Assembly: GCF_900162815.1 (NCBI RefSeq)
Contig: NZ_FUGD01000087.1
Coordinates: 36,794-100,793, forward strand
Length of the DNA stretch: 64,000 bases
Direction of reading: 5' to 3'
From: Psychrobacter pasteurii
Lineage (GTDB): Bacteria > Pseudomonadota > Gammaproteobacteria > Pseudomonadales > Moraxellaceae
This document shows positions 36,183 through 46,191 of the stretch, one piece after another; the stretch's first letter is position 1; each line of letters opens with the position of its first letter. The notes under the pieces were generated by a model. It did not search any database. It saw nothing but the letters and a program-made list of their open reading frames with translations, and was not told the origin of the DNA. The translations under genes and the position numbers were made by a program.

Positions 36183-38135
36183 CTATGAAGATTTTTTTAG
36201 GCGATAGCGACGATCAAGCATACTAATAAGCGCCCCTAATGCCATAACGATGGATCCGGTCCATAGCCAAGCAATCATCGGCTTAACATAAATACGTACC
36301 GCCCAACTTCCATCAGGATCATTATCATCAATAGGCTCACCCAAAGCGACATAAAGATCGCGGAAGAAGGTGGTTTGGATACCCGCTTCAGTCATTGGCA
36401 TACTACTCACCACATAATTACGTTTTTGTGGGTATAAAGTAGTGACATACTTACCGTCTTTTTCTACCTTAATTTCAGCCTGAGTAGCATCATAGTTCTT
36501 ACCACGCACCTCATCGAATTCAACTAAAGTGAAATCGTAGTCTTTGATTTCAACCGTATCTCCAACGGTCATCGCTACGTCTTTTTCGATACTTAACGCA
36601 CTCGTTATCCCTATTCCTAGTGATACGATAAGCACCCCAATATGAGCAATTTGCATGCCCCAATAGTGAGCTTTTAAGCGCTTGATACCTTTACCTAAGC
36701 TTGTCGCATGTTTGGTTTTATCTTTGATATCGTAAATTATCCACCCCAGTACCCATAGGCACAATAAGCTGGTAACCACAATTTGTAGATTTAAGCTTTG
36801 AGTAAATAAGTAAGTAACGATAGCGGCCAATAAAGCACTGCTCACCAAAATAGTCAGCGTTATGCCCAATAAAGGACGCTTGTCCTGTTTCCAGCGCAGG
36901 TTAGAGCCCATACCCATGGTCAATAATAGCAACCAAGTTAAAGGAACAAATAGCGCGTTGAAGTATGGAGGGCCTACCGATACCTGACCTAAATTAAAGA
37001 AGTCAGCGATAATGGGATACAACGTGCCTAGCAGCACCACTAATGTGGCCACTAGTATGACGATGTTATTAATAACTAGAAGTGTCTCGCGCGACTTAAG
37101 GCCGTAGTTACTCTCAACGGTTAAACGCCAGCCACGTAAAGCAAAGACAATTAGACCTGAGCCAATAACCACGCCTAAAATAGCTAAAATAGCCAAACCA
37201 CGAGTCGGGTCTGCGGCAAAAGAGTGAACAGAGGTGATTACCCCTGAACGTACTAAGAAGGTTCCTAATAAGCTTAAAGCGAAAGCGAAGATAGACAGCA
37301 TGATGGTCCACGCTTTGAATACACCTCGCTTCTCAGTAACTGCTAATGAGTGAATTAATGCCGTACAAGCCAGCCAAGGCATAAGCGAAGCGTTTTCCAC
37401 TGGATCCCAGAACCACCAGCCACCCCAGCCAAGCTCATAGTAAGCCCACCATGAACCTAAAGCGATACCTAAGGTTAAAAAGCCCCAAGCCGCTAGTGCC
37501 CAAGGGCGAGACCATCGGGTCCATACCGCATCAAGTCGACCAGCCCACAATGCCGCCATACAAAAGGCAAAAGGAACCGCCATGCCGACATAACCCATAT
37601 ACAGCATAGGAGGGTGGAAAATTAGACCCGGGTCTTGTAGTAGCGGGTTTAAGTCTGCCCCATCTACTGGCACGTTAGGTAAGGTACGCTCAAAAGGCGA
37701 TGAGGTGAAAATAAGCATGGCTAACATCATCAGCTGTATAGCAGCTAATATCACCAATACCCTAGCGCGCATATTTAGCGGTAAACCACGGCTAAACCAA
37801 GCCACCATAGCCGACCAACCTGCTAAGATAGTGACCCACAATAACAAAGAGCCTTCGTGGCCACCCCAGGTCGCTGATAACTTATAGTACCAAGGCAATA
37901 GTGAGTTTGAGTGCTGAGCCACATAGACCAACGTAAAGTCGTTGTAGAAGAAGCCAGCCATGAGTGTCAAAAAAGATACGAACACTGCGACGAATTGTGC
38001 CCAAGCCAAGCTTGGTGCCAAACGTTGCAAATGACTTTGATTTCGTGCAATACCAATGGTCGGCAGCACCACTTGCAGTAAAGCCAAAATCATTGATGCA
38101 ACTAATGCAAAATATCCTAGCTCAGTAATTACCAT
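36183..38135 (-). CDS. ccmF: Heme lyase subunit CcmF
   Basis: Attaches heme to apocytochrome c with CcmH/CcmI. 650 residues with about fifteen hydrophobic spans. Visible hallmarks are the WWD domain (GWGGWWFWDPVENASLMPWL), periplasmic and membrane histidines near SWWAYYELGWGGW and SLLLWVTILAGW, and the C-terminal periplasmic domain (about 510-620). It is the first gene of the ccmFGHI run here; ccmABCDE are not adjacent and must lie elsewhere in the genome. Confidence 0.96.
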   Translation of the reverse strand: MVITELGYFALVASMILALLQVVLPTIGIARNQSHLQRLAPSLAWAQFVAVFVSFLTLMAGFFYNDFTLVYVAQHSNSLLPWYYKLSATWGGHEGSLLLWVTILAGWSAMVAWFSRGLPLNMRARVLVILAAIQLMMLAMLIFTSSPFERTLPNVPVDGADLNPLLQDPGLIFHPPMLYMGYVGMAVPFAFCMAALWAGRLDAVWTRWSRPWALAAWGFLTLGIALGSWWAYYELGWGGWWFWDPVENASLMPWLACTALIHSLAVTEKRGVFKAWTIMLSIFAFALSLLGTFLVRSGVITSVHSFAADPTRGLAILAILGVVIGSGLIVFALRGWRLTVESNYGLKSRETLLVINNIVILVATLVVLLGTLYPIIADFFNLGQVSVGPPYFNALFVPLTWLLLLTMGMGSNLRWKQDKRPLLGITLTILVSSALLAAIVTYLFTQSLNLQIVVTSLLCLWVLGWIIYDIKDKTKHATSLGKGIKRLKAHYWGMQIAHIGVLIVSLGIGITSALSIEKDVAMTVGDTVEIKDYDFTLVEFDEVRGKNYDATQAEIKVEKDGKYVTTLYPQKRNYVVSSMPMTEAGIQTTFFRDLYVALGEPIDDNDPDGSWAVRIYVKPMIAWLWTGSIVMALGALISMLDRRYRLKKSS

Positions 38136-38609
38136 ATTCGCTCGCCCTAATACTACTATGCTGTTGCTTAAGCTTGGTAGGAGCTGCTAGAGGCAACCCC
38201 TATTCTAGTAAGCGTATAAATATTTATTAAAACCTATTGTTTCAAATAACAGGATCTAAACTCAAATCTAATTTTCGTCTTACCGTGGTTCATCGATAAG
38301 TCATCATTTACTTTTTGCTTTGGTCATTCATTGCGTTAGGCACAGCCCCTTTATGAGTTACCAGGGCTAAAACCTTATACTGCTTAATTACTGCTTGTGA
38401 CTCAAAATCAATTTGCTTAGATGCTATTTATTGTCTATTAAGTTTTTTTTACTATATCTTTACGAATAAAGCCACTCAAACTACAGAGTGGCTTTACTTT
38501 AACTTGTACATCAAAGTTGGTATATCCATATACAATTTAATATATAGTCATATTGTATAGTATCGATAATTATATAGATAGCTTCAGCTAATCTGCATAT
38601 TTTAGCACT
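38136..38609. other. 474-base intergenic region between the DUF445 gene and ccmF
   Basis: It contains the DUF445 gene terminator (38467-38496) and presumably the ccmF promoter. A 40-codon open stretch on the minus strand (38427 to the stop at 38308) has protein-like composition (for example FESQAVIKQYKVLALVTHKG) but is preceded at once by a stop and has no start codon. It could be a gene remnant or chance. No other gene is seen. Confidence 0.4.
38467..38496 (-). terminator. Terminator after the DUF445 gene
   Basis: TAAAGCCACTC pairs with GAGTGGCTTTA around an 8-base loop, with a T-rich tail on the minus strand. Confidence 0.75.
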
Positions 38610-39983
38610 TTATCCGCTCACTGGGAAAAATACTAATATTAAATGCAACCAACCAGCTAAGAAACCTGTCAATCCACCCAAGATAATCAAAGTCGTTTCA
38701 TCTTCTCTGAATGCAGGACGTAATAGGTTTTGGAACTCACGTGAAGTTAGTGCCTTAATACGCTCACAGAATAACCCATAAATCTTATTGGCCCGACTTT
38801 CATTCAACTCAGGGTCACGAATGGGCACCATAGTGGCATCAATTGACTTATTAATAATGGTATTTTTCAGCTGACCAAATTCACGTCTACCCAAGCCTAC
38901 ACGTAAAGTAGTACTCACGACAGGAGATTCTAGAACACCATATAAATGACCTTTCATTAAGTTGCGGGTCTCGGCAGCTTTGGGTCCATACATCATCTCA
39001 TTCATGATGTTCTCTAAGGTCACCAGCTCTTGCACCACAATGGCCGCAAAAACCTCAGAAACTTCTGGCTGACGCTTCATAAAGCCGCCTTGCCAATAAT
39101 AAGTATCAATACGAGGTAATACTGGCACAATAAACGGGAAGCCGTCTACCCGCTTAAATAGTCGAATATATTTGATAGGTTTGGGATCAACTGGGTTAAA
39201 TACCATCCAAATAGCAATCCAGTTGGTTAAAAAGCCCCAAATCGCCGCAAAGAAAGGCACCGTCCAGTGCTGAGGAACTAGCAAATAAATAAACATTTGC
39301 ACGATACCAAAGATAAACCCAATCAGCGCACTAATATGCCAAATAAAGTTGATCTCTTTTTGACCCACTTTTAAGAACATATTGACCATCAAACGGCGGT
39401 CATTTTCCATAGTACGCACGATCATCTGACGCATATCGACCAGCTCTTCAACATTCAGAGTCAGATCAACCACCAGTTCTCTCATAATAGTGGGTAGCTG
39501 CTCATGGGCATAGCCATAGATACGGCGCTTTAAGGCATAAGGTAAGTTGCTCCACAGCGTGGCAGAGCGCTCATTCATAATCTCATCAATAAGCTGCTCA
39601 AGATTGGCATCGACCGTCTTAGTAATAAAATCAGCCATTTCTTCAGGCTCCATCGCCTTGAAGAACTCATCGAGTGACCCTAGCTTTGATAATGTCTGAT
39701 CAACGATTACGCCTGAAATCTTACCGGCTTTCGCTGGCACAATGCCTTGCCAGCCAAGACCTTGCCAACCATAAGGCAAGTTTGGAATCTTGATACCCCA
39801 GAATTTAATAGGGTAAAACAACATTTTCAAAGCCATCCAAACGTGCGCCCATGTAACGAATGCCGTTACAAATGGAATGGTTAACATTGCAAAAAATTCA
39901 GGATGCGCGCTTAAGACTTGCCAGATAGAAGAGAACATGTTGGATATATCACTTATACTTAGGTTAAAGGAACCTATTTCCAT
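38610..39983 (-). CDS. DUF445 family membrane protein
   Basis: 457 residues with membrane segments near the N-terminus (about 28-55), the middle (about 216-265) and the extreme C-terminus (about 433-453). Between them are amphipathic helices rich in DUF445-type motifs (GWQGIVPAKAGKISGVIVDQ, NWIAIWMVFNP, QGGFMKRQPEVSEVFA). The family has no firmly established role; some members are linked to envelope or membrane integrity. It stands alone, convergent with nothing, divergent from mrdA. The call rests on family resemblance only. Confidence 0.8.
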   Translation of the reverse strand: MEIGSFNLSISDISNMFSSIWQVLSAHPEFFAMLTIPFVTAFVTWAHVWMALKMLFYPIKFWGIKIPNLPYGWQGLGWQGIVPAKAGKISGVIVDQTLSKLGSLDEFFKAMEPEEMADFITKTVDANLEQLIDEIMNERSATLWSNLPYALKRRIYGYAHEQLPTIMRELVVDLTLNVEELVDMRQMIVRTMENDRRLMVNMFLKVGQKEINFIWHISALIGFIFGIVQMFIYLLVPQHWTVPFFAAIWGFLTNWIAIWMVFNPVDPKPIKYIRLFKRVDGFPFIVPVLPRIDTYYWQGGFMKRQPEVSEVFAAIVVQELVTLENIMNEMMYGPKAAETRNLMKGHLYGVLESPVVSTTLRVGLGRREFGQLKNTIINKSIDATMVPIRDPELNESRANKIYGLFCERIKALTSREFQNLLRPAFREDETTLIILGGLTGFLAGWLHLILVFFPVSG

Positions 39984-40241
39984 GTTGTTGTGGTGTCAGT
40001 GTGCAGGATTCTAACACACTAGCTATAGATTTACTTAAATCAACTCACCGGTCCTAGTGAGACCTGATAATAGCTTGATATATGTCTAAACTGCAATAGT
40101 TTTCCCTGCACTAAAAATCATTGACCACTACAATGAGCTTTGATTTGTTGTGATATAATTGCTAGAACTGGTCGCTTTTACAAACCACCTCCCCTTTTAA
40201 GCCGTATTTTCTTTCTTCATCCTGCTAAGTATATAAACTTA

Positions 40242-42230
40242 ATGAAACAACCCTTATCTTCAGATACTAGCCAAGAAAATCGCAGTTTTTTAAACCGCAT
40301 TTTGTTTGCTGCGTTATTTATATTCTTAGGTCTCTCAGGACTAATGGCTCGCTATTGGTTTTTACAAGTATATTCTCACGAAAAATATACCACTCAAGCT
40401 GAGAACAACCGAGTTAAACTAATATCCGACCCCCCTTCTCGGGGCTATATTTATGACAGAAACGGTCATTTGCTAGCGGATAACAAACCCGTATTTACTG
40501 CAATGCTCAGCCCTGACGAGGTACAAGATCCAAAGCGTACCCTTGAGCTGTTGACGCCAATTTTTGACTTAACTGAAGAAGATATTGTCGATATTTTGGC
40601 TCGTATAGAGCAAAGTAAAAACGACCCAGTGACCATTAAAATTGGTATTAATGATCAGCAGATGGCTCAGTTTAGTGAGCGCAAGCCCTTTTTTAAAGGG
40701 GTAAGTATCCAAAGTAAGCTGACTCGTAGCTACCCTCATGACGAACTATTTGCTCATGTGATTGGCTATGTGGGCCGTATTAATGACAAAGAGTCTAAAG
40801 AGATTGATAAAGAGCGCTATGCGGGCACAGACCTTATTGGCAAAATTGGTATTGAAAAATACTATGAGGATTTACTGTTAGGTAAAGCAGGTCACCAAGC
40901 CGTTGAAACCAACGTTCATGGCGATATTTTACGCAAATTAGATAACACGCCCCCAGTGCCAGGTAATGACATTTACCTAAGCTTAGATTACGGGCTCCAA
41001 AAAATAGCCCAAGACCAGCTAAATGGTCGCCGAGGTGCGATTGTCGCTATTGATCCGCAAAACGGAGATGTCCTAGCTTTCGTTAGTAACCCAAGCTTTG
41101 ACCCAAACCCGTTCATCTCAGGTATTTCATTTAAAGATTATGGCGCCCTGCGCGATGACCCCGACCAGCCTTTATATAACCGAGCGCTGCAAGGCATGTA
41201 TCCCCCTGCTTCTACTATCAAGCCGTTTGAGGGATTGGGGGCGATTCATTATGGATTAATGGGCTGGAATGACACCATTTATGACCCGGGTTATTTCACA
41301 CTGCCAGGGGACAGTCACCGATTCCGTGACTGGAAAAGAGGTGGCCATGGTACGGTTAACCTGACCAAATCCATTGTCATGTCGGTCGATACTTACTACT
41401 ACAAACTGTCTTATCAGATGGGTATCCAGCGCTTACATGACTGGATGGTTCGCTTCGGATTTGGTAGCCCGACAGGTATTGATTTGCCCAATGAAAAATC
41501 AGGGGTCATGCCCTCACCGAAGTGGAAGATGGATACTTATGACAAATCTTGGCTGCCGGGTGAGACTATTTCAGTCAGTATTGGTCAAGGTTACTTCTTA
41601 GCCACCCCCTTACAAGTTGCTAATGCAACAGCGATGACTGCCAACTTAGGTAAAAAGCTAACTCCGCATATGCTAAAACGCTCTGAGGGCGCAGCTGAGG
41701 TTCATCCTATCGATAGACCCACAGGTACGATTGAGTTTAATGGGTCTGAAGCTGACTGGTTAAAGATGCGTGATGCAATGGAAGAAACCATTAAGCGAGG
41801 CACAGGTAGAGGTATTTATACCAATCGCTATCGTATTGCCGGTAAAACGGGTACTGCTCAGGTTAAATCTATTGCTCAAGGTAAAAGCTATAACAAAGCG
41901 GCTTTAGATAAGCGTCACTGGGACCATGCCTGGTTTACTGGCTTTGCCCCTGTTGAGGACCCACAAATCGCTGTTGCAGTCCTAGTAGAAAACGGCGGTG
42001 GCGGAAGCTCAACCGCTGCTCCTATTGGTCGTGCCCTATTTGACTACTGGATGCTGCGTCGACCAAACAACCCGCTCGTTCCTCCTAGCCCTGAAGAGCT
42101 AGAAGTCATTAGAGCAGAAAAAGCAGCCGCCAAAGCGCTACTAGACGCTGAGCGAGAGGCACAAGAGGCTTTAGAAAAAGAGGCAGAAGAAGCTGAGGCC
42201 AATAAGCCTGAGACAAGCTCAGAAACCTAA
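40242..42230 (+). CDS. mrdA: Penicillin-binding protein 2 (elongasome transpeptidase)
   Basis: Class B PBP that crosslinks peptidoglycan during cell elongation. One N-terminal membrane helix (about 18-38), dimerisation domain (SDPPSRGYIYDRNGHLLADN), then the transpeptidase domain with the SxxK motif (ASTIKPFEG), the SVD motif standing for SxN, and AGKTGTAQ. A Glu/Ala-rich charged tail of about 45 residues extends past the usual end. The frame is open to 40140, but ATG 40242 (MKQPLSSD) gives the normal N-terminus; its ribosome-binding site is weak. rodA does not follow; rsmD does. Confidence 0.95.
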   Translation: MKQPLSSDTSQENRSFLNRILFAALFIFLGLSGLMARYWFLQVYSHEKYTTQAENNRVKLISDPPSRGYIYDRNGHLLADNKPVFTAMLSPDEVQDPKRTLELLTPIFDLTEEDIVDILARIEQSKNDPVTIKIGINDQQMAQFSERKPFFKGVSIQSKLTRSYPHDELFAHVIGYVGRINDKESKEIDKERYAGTDLIGKIGIEKYYEDLLLGKAGHQAVETNVHGDILRKLDNTPPVPGNDIYLSLDYGLQKIAQDQLNGRRGAIVAIDPQNGDVLAFVSNPSFDPNPFISGISFKDYGALRDDPDQPLYNRALQGMYPPASTIKPFEGLGAIHYGLMGWNDTIYDPGYFTLPGDSHRFRDWKRGGHGTVNLTKSIVMSVDTYYYKLSYQMGIQRLHDWMVRFGFGSPTGIDLPNEKSGVMPSPKWKMDTYDKSWLPGETISVSIGQGYFLATPLQVANATAMTANLGKKLTPHMLKRSEGAAEVHPIDRPTGTIEFNGSEADWLKMRDAMEETIKRGTGRGIYTNRYRIAGKTGTAQVKSIAQGKSYNKAALDKRHWDHAWFTGFAPVEDPQIAVAVLVENGGGGSSTAAPIGRALFDYWMLRRPNNPLVPPSPEELEVIRAEKAAAKALLDAEREAQEALEKEAEEAEANKPETSSET

Positions 42231-42294
42231 AGGCCCTTGTGTCAAAAAGCACTTAAATTTACTGTTTACAAAGCTAAGTTATAAGGCGAAGGTA

Positions 42295-42957
42295 ATGAAC
42301 GCGAAACGAAACCGTCCCCACAAAGCTGCTGACTCAAGACGCTCTACCAAAGGTAAAGCCAGGGCAACGGGTCAGGTCCGCATCATAGGAGGTCAGTTTC
42401 GACGCCAGCTAGTGCCTTTTATAGATGCGGATGGCCTGCGACCTAGCCCTGATAGATTAAGAGAGACTTTATTTAACTGGATTCAGTTTGAGCTTCATGA
42501 TGCCTATGTTTTAGACCTATGTGCTGGTAGCGGCGTTTTAGGTTTTGAAGCCTTATCCCGCGGCGCAAGTTGGGTCGATTTTATTGAACTTCAGCCCAAT
42601 CAAGCCTCTTTAATATCTCAAACGGCACAAAAGCTTAAGCTTCCAAATGACTGCTTTCGAGTGTCTGTGGGAGATGCGTTAGAAAAAATCCCCACCTTAT
42701 CTGTGCAAAATTCTATTGATAAGGCCATTTGCTATCATATTGTCTATGTAGATCCTCCTTATGACCTTGATTTATGGGTGCCTATGATCGATCTGCTCAT
42801 TAAGCATAAACTGGCGAACTCACAGACTTTATTTTATTTAGAAGACAAACGAGAGCTGAGTCAAACTTTGCAGCAGCTACCTTATGACTATACTGTGCTT
42901 AAAGAGACTAAAATAGGCCAAGTTTATGCAACTTTGCTGCAGATAGAGCAAATCTAG
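42295..42957 (+). CDS. rsmD: 16S rRNA (guanine966-N2)-methyltransferase
   Basis: Methylates G966 of 16S rRNA. 220 residues, Rossmann-type SAM fold with the RIIGGQFRRQLVPF lead, GLRPSPDRLRETLFNW, SAM motif VLDLCAGSGVLGFEALSRGA and catalytic DPPYD (in YVDPPYDLD). A basic N-terminal stretch of about 25 residues suits RNA binding. AAGGCGAAGG precedes the ATG. It lies 64 bases after mrdA on the same strand. Confidence 0.94.
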   Translation: MNAKRNRPHKAADSRRSTKGKARATGQVRIIGGQFRRQLVPFIDADGLRPSPDRLRETLFNWIQFELHDAYVLDLCAGSGVLGFEALSRGASWVDFIELQPNQASLISQTAQKLKLPNDCFRVSVGDALEKIPTLSVQNSIDKAICYHIVYVDPPYDLDLWVPMIDLLIKHKLANSQTLFYLEDKRELSQTLQQLPYDYTVLKETKIGQVYATLLQIEQI

Positions 42958-43172
42958 TCTCTGACAATAAAGATACTGCCTCTAAATATATCGCCTCTAC
43001 TCTCTTAATATAGACTATAATTTGTACAATAAATAAGTTTATAGCTCGGCTAAATAGCTTTTAATGAAATAAAGCCCTCTATTTACAATCTTATATTGCT
43101 TTTTTTGTAGGCAATGACTACAATGTGCGTCTGTTTTTTGAGAGCCCCGTTTCCCCCAACACTCTCAACGAC

Positions 43173-43212
43173 AGTGAAGCAGTTAACCTGTTTCACAGAT
43201 AACTGTTTCACT
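43173..43212 (+). promoter_or_regulatory. rplM leader with two alternative hairpins
   Basis: AGTGAAGCAGTTA (43173-43185) can pair with TAACTGTTTCACT (43200-43212), 13 pairs with one G-U. The same left arm can instead pair with the closer copy CTGTTTCAC (43188-43196), nine pairs. The two folds exclude each other. The structure ends 20 bases before the rplM start, over the region where a ribosome would load. An earlier TTGAGAG/CTCTCAA pair lies near 43138-43168. L13 is known to control its own mRNA in E. coli; a similar role here is inference. Confidence 0.5.
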
Positions 43213-43232
43213 CGATAACTTAAGGTTTAATC

Positions 43233-43661
43233 ATGAAAACACAAAGTGCAAAGCCCGCTGAGGTTACTCACGACTGGTATATCGTCGATGCTGAAGGTAA
43301 AACTTTAGGTCGTCTTGCCACTCAAATCGCTCATCGCCTTCGCGGTAAGCATAAGCCATCTTTCACTCCGCACGTAGATACTGGCGATTATATCGTTGTT
43401 ATCAATGCAGACAAGATTGCTGTAACTGGTAAGAAAGCCCAAGACAAAAAATACTATCGTCACAGTGGCTACCCTGGCGGCATTAAAGAGACTAACTTCA
43501 CTAAGTTAATCGCTCATAAGCCAGAAGAAGTTCTTTTGAAAGCCGTAAAAGGTATGTTACCTAAAGGCCCTCTTGGTTATGCTACCATTAAGAAGTTGAA
43601 GCTATATGCTGGTACTGAGCATCCACATGCCGCCCAGCAGCCTAAAGAACTAGACATCTAA
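43233..43661 (+). CDS. rplM: 50S ribosomal protein L13
   Basis: Early-assembly protein of the large subunit. 142 residues, full length, with the family core [38 protein letters not shown] and [13 protein letters not shown] lies eight bases before the ATG. It forms the usual rplM-rpsI pair (21-base gap) and the leader contains a possible autoregulatory structure. Confidence 0.98.
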   Translation: MKTQSAKPAEVTHDWYIVDAEGKTLGRLATQIAHRLRGKHKPSFTPHVDTGDYIVVINADKIAVTGKKAQDKKYYRHSGYPGGIKETNFTKLIAHKPEEVLLKAVKGMLPKGPLGYATIKKLKLYAGTEHPHAAQQPKELDI

Positions 43662-43682
43662 TCGCATAATCAGGAGTAAGTT

Positions 43683-44069
43683 ATGGAACGCAATTACGGA
43701 ACTGGTCGTCGTAAAACGTCAACTGCCCGTGTTTTTTTATCAAAAGGTACTGGTAACATCGTTGTAAACGGCAAACCACTTGATGAATACTTCGGTCGTG
43801 AAACTTCACGCATGGTTGTTCGTCAGCCACTAGAATTACTTGATTCAGCTGAATCATATGATATCTACGCTACTGTTAAAGGTGGTGGTATCAATGGTCA
43901 AGCCGGTGCTATCCGTCATGGTATCACTCGCGCGCTAATCGAGTCTGACGAAACTTTAAAGCCTGCTCTTAAAGAAGCTGGTTTCGTTACTCGTGACTCA
44001 CGTCAAGTTGAACGTAAGAAATTGGGTCTACGCAAAGCGCGTAAACGTCCTCAATTCTCGAAGCGTTAA
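43683..44069 (+). CDS. rpsI: 30S ribosomal protein S9
   Basis: 128 residues with the conserved [14 protein letters not shown] start, [15 protein letters not shown] and the basic C-terminal tail [14 protein letters not shown], which reaches the P-site tRNA. AGGAGTAAG precedes the ATG. A strong terminator follows 40 bases later, separating the ribosomal pair from petABC. Confidence 0.98.
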   Translation: MERNYGTGRRKTSTARVFLSKGTGNIVVNGKPLDEYFGRETSRMVVRQPLELLDSAESYDIYATVKGGGINGQAGAIRHGITRALIESDETLKPALKEAGFVTRDSRQVERKKLGLRKARKRPQFSKR

Positions 44070-44110
44070 TTTATTTTATAGGCAGAGTTATATTTGCTTA
44101 TTTAATATTA

Positions 44111-44141
44111 AAAAAACCCTTGTTGACTCAAGGGTTTTTTT
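44111..44141 (+). terminator. Intrinsic terminator of rplM-rpsI
   Basis: AAAAAACCCTTG pairs with CAAGGGTTTTTT around a 6-base loop, with further T after. Confidence 0.92.
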
Positions 44142-44377
44142 ATTTTTACAGATGAGAATTTATTTTATTACTAAAATAGCTTAGAATAGACACAATTAGT
44201 AATATTAGGCAAAGCCAATGTAACCCAACATTTATTATTAATGACAAATAACACCTATGGAATGCAGTGTTATTGTCTTCTTATTGCATTGGGTTTTACA
44301 TACCAGTATGAAATGCAGCGAGTTACTTATATACTAAGCCTCGTCGTTTCATGACTTTTATCTGGAGGAAGTTTTTA

Positions 44378-44962
44378 ATGAGCCATGCCGAAGGCGTCAA
44401 CATAAAACGCCGTAGAGTTTTGATCGCTTCGACTGCCGCTATAGGCGCAGTTGGGGTTGCTTCGGTGGCCACACCATTCGTGCGCTCTTGGTATCCAAGT
44501 GCGAAGGCCGAAGCTGCAGGTGCTGCCGTAACACAAGACATTAGTGCTATCGAAGATGGCCAAATGATTGTGGTTAAATATCGCGGTAAGCCAATATTTG
44601 TCGTTAAGCGTACCGAAGAGATGGTGGCTAACTTAGAGAAGGTAACTCCTCAGCTAAGTGATCCGAATTCTGATGCTTCAGTACAGCCTGAATATGCCAA
44701 GAACGCTACTCGCTCGCGTGAGCCTAGCGTTTTAGTTGTAGAAGGTGTTTGTACCCACCTAGGGTGTGCACCTAACTACCGTCCAGAAGTAGGCGCTGCT
44801 GATTTAGGTGGTAATAGCTGGTTCGGTGGATTCTTCTGTCCTTGCCATGGTTCGAAATACGATCTAGCTGGCCGTGTGTACAGTGGTGTTCCTGCTCCGA
44901 CTAACTTACCAGTACCAGAATACAGCGTAGATGGTCCTATCTTAACTGTTGGGGAGGCGTAA
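44378..44962 (+). CDS. petA: Ubiquinol-cytochrome c reductase, Rieske iron-sulfur subunit
   Basis: High-potential 2Fe-2S protein of the cytochrome bc1 complex. A twin-arginine-like lead (KRRRVLIASTAAIGAVG) forms the membrane anchor, followed by the Rieske domain with CTHLGC and CPCHGS cluster ligands. An upstream in-frame ATG at 44351 exists, but GGAGGA sits eight bases before ATG 44378 and the N-terminus then fits the family (194 residues). First gene of petABC; petB starts 3 bases after its stop. Confidence 0.96.
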   Translation: MSHAEGVNIKRRRVLIASTAAIGAVGVASVATPFVRSWYPSAKAEAAGAAVTQDISAIEDGQMIVVKYRGKPIFVVKRTEEMVANLEKVTPQLSDPNSDASVQPEYAKNATRSREPSVLVVEGVCTHLGCAPNYRPEVGAADLGGNSWFGGFFCPCHGSKYDLAGRVYSGVPAPTNLPVPEYSVDGPILTVGEA

Positions 44963-44964
44963 TC

Positions 44965-46191
44965 ATGAGTTTTGGTAAAAAAATGATGAGTTGGGTTGAT
45001 GCCCGCTTCCCTGCTACTGAGACGTATGAATATCATATGTCAAAGTACTACGCACCAAAAAACTTTAACTTTTGGTACTTCTTCGGTGTTTTATCGATGA
45101 TTGTGTTGGTCAACCAGTTAGTAACTGGTATTTGGCTAACCATGATGTTTAACCCAAGCGCTGAAGGTGCGTTCGCCTCTGTTGAATACATCATGCGTGA
45201 TGTTAAAGGCGGCTGGTTAATTCGTTATATGCACTCTACCGGTGCGTCTGCCTTCTTCGTGGTAGTCTACCTACACATGTTCCGCGGTATGCTGTATGGC
45301 TCATATAAGAAGCCACGTGAGCTTATCTGGTTGATTGGTATGGGTATCTACCTGTGTCTAATGGCGGAAGGCTTCTTCGGTTACCTACTACCATGGGGTA
45401 ACATGTCATTCTGGGGTGCTCAGGTTATTCTTAACTTACCTGCTGCTATTCCTGTCATTGGTGACGGCCTTGCTGAATGGGTTCGTGGTGACTACCTAAT
45501 CTCTGGTATTACCCTAAACCGTTTCTTCGCTCTACACGTTGTGGCAATTCCACTTGTGTTAGTTGGCTTGGTATTCATTCACTTAGTAGCCCTACACCAT
45601 GTGGGTTCAAACAACCCTGATGGCGTTGATATTAAGAAGCTAAAAGATAAAAATGGTGTGCCTTTAGATGGTGTTCCATTCCACCCTTACTACACTGTGC
45701 ATGACATGGTTGGTATCGTGGTATTCTTTATCATCTTCTTTGCTGTGGTATTCTTCTTCCCAGAAGGCGGTGGTTTCTTTATCGAAAGACCAAACTTTGA
45801 AGCAGCTAACGCTCTGAAAACCCCACCACACATTGCTCCAGTTTGGTACTACACACCATTCTATGCAATCTTACGTGCGGTTCCAGATAAGTTAGGTGGT
45901 GTTATTGCCATGGGTGGCGCTATTGCCATGCTGTTCTTACTACCTTGGTTAGACCGTTCACCTGTGAAGTCTATTCGTTACAAAGGTATCTTATCTAAGA
46001 TTGCTCTAGGTATCTTCGTAGTTAGCTTCCTGGTACTAGGTTACTTAGGTGTGGCACCTGCTACTCCAGTTAACACTATCCTAGGTCGTATCTTTACTAT
46101 CTTGTACTTCTTATATTTCTTATTGATGCCAATTTACACATCAATTGAGACATGTAAGCAGCCACCTGAACGCGTTACTGGAGGTCACTAA
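44965..46191 (+). CDS. petB: Ubiquinol-cytochrome c reductase, cytochrome b subunit
   Basis: Membrane core of the bc1 complex holding two b hemes and the quinone sites. 408 residues with eight or so hydrophobic spans, heme-ligand histidines in the second and fourth helices (RYMHSTGASAFFVVVYLHMFRG; FALHVVAIPLVLVGLVFIHLVALHHVG), and the Qo-site PEWY-type position occupied by PVWYYTPFY. Its stop codon shares one base with the petC start. Confidence 0.97.
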   Translation: MSFGKKMMSWVDARFPATETYEYHMSKYYAPKNFNFWYFFGVLSMIVLVNQLVTGIWLTMMFNPSAEGAFASVEYIMRDVKGGWLIRYMHSTGASAFFVVVYLHMFRGMLYGSYKKPRELIWLIGMGIYLCLMAEGFFGYLLPWGNMSFWGAQVILNLPAAIPVIGDGLAEWVRGDYLISGITLNRFFALHVVAIPLVLVGLVFIHLVALHHVGSNNPDGVDIKKLKDKNGVPLDGVPFHPYYTVHDMVGIVVFFIIFFAVVFFFPEGGGFFIERPNFEAANALKTPPHIAPVWYYTPFYAILRAVPDKLGGVIAMGGAIAMLFLLPWLDRSPVKSIRYKGILSKIALGIFVVSFLVLGYLGVAPATPVNTILGRIFTILYFLYFLLMPIYTSIETCKQPPERVTGGH

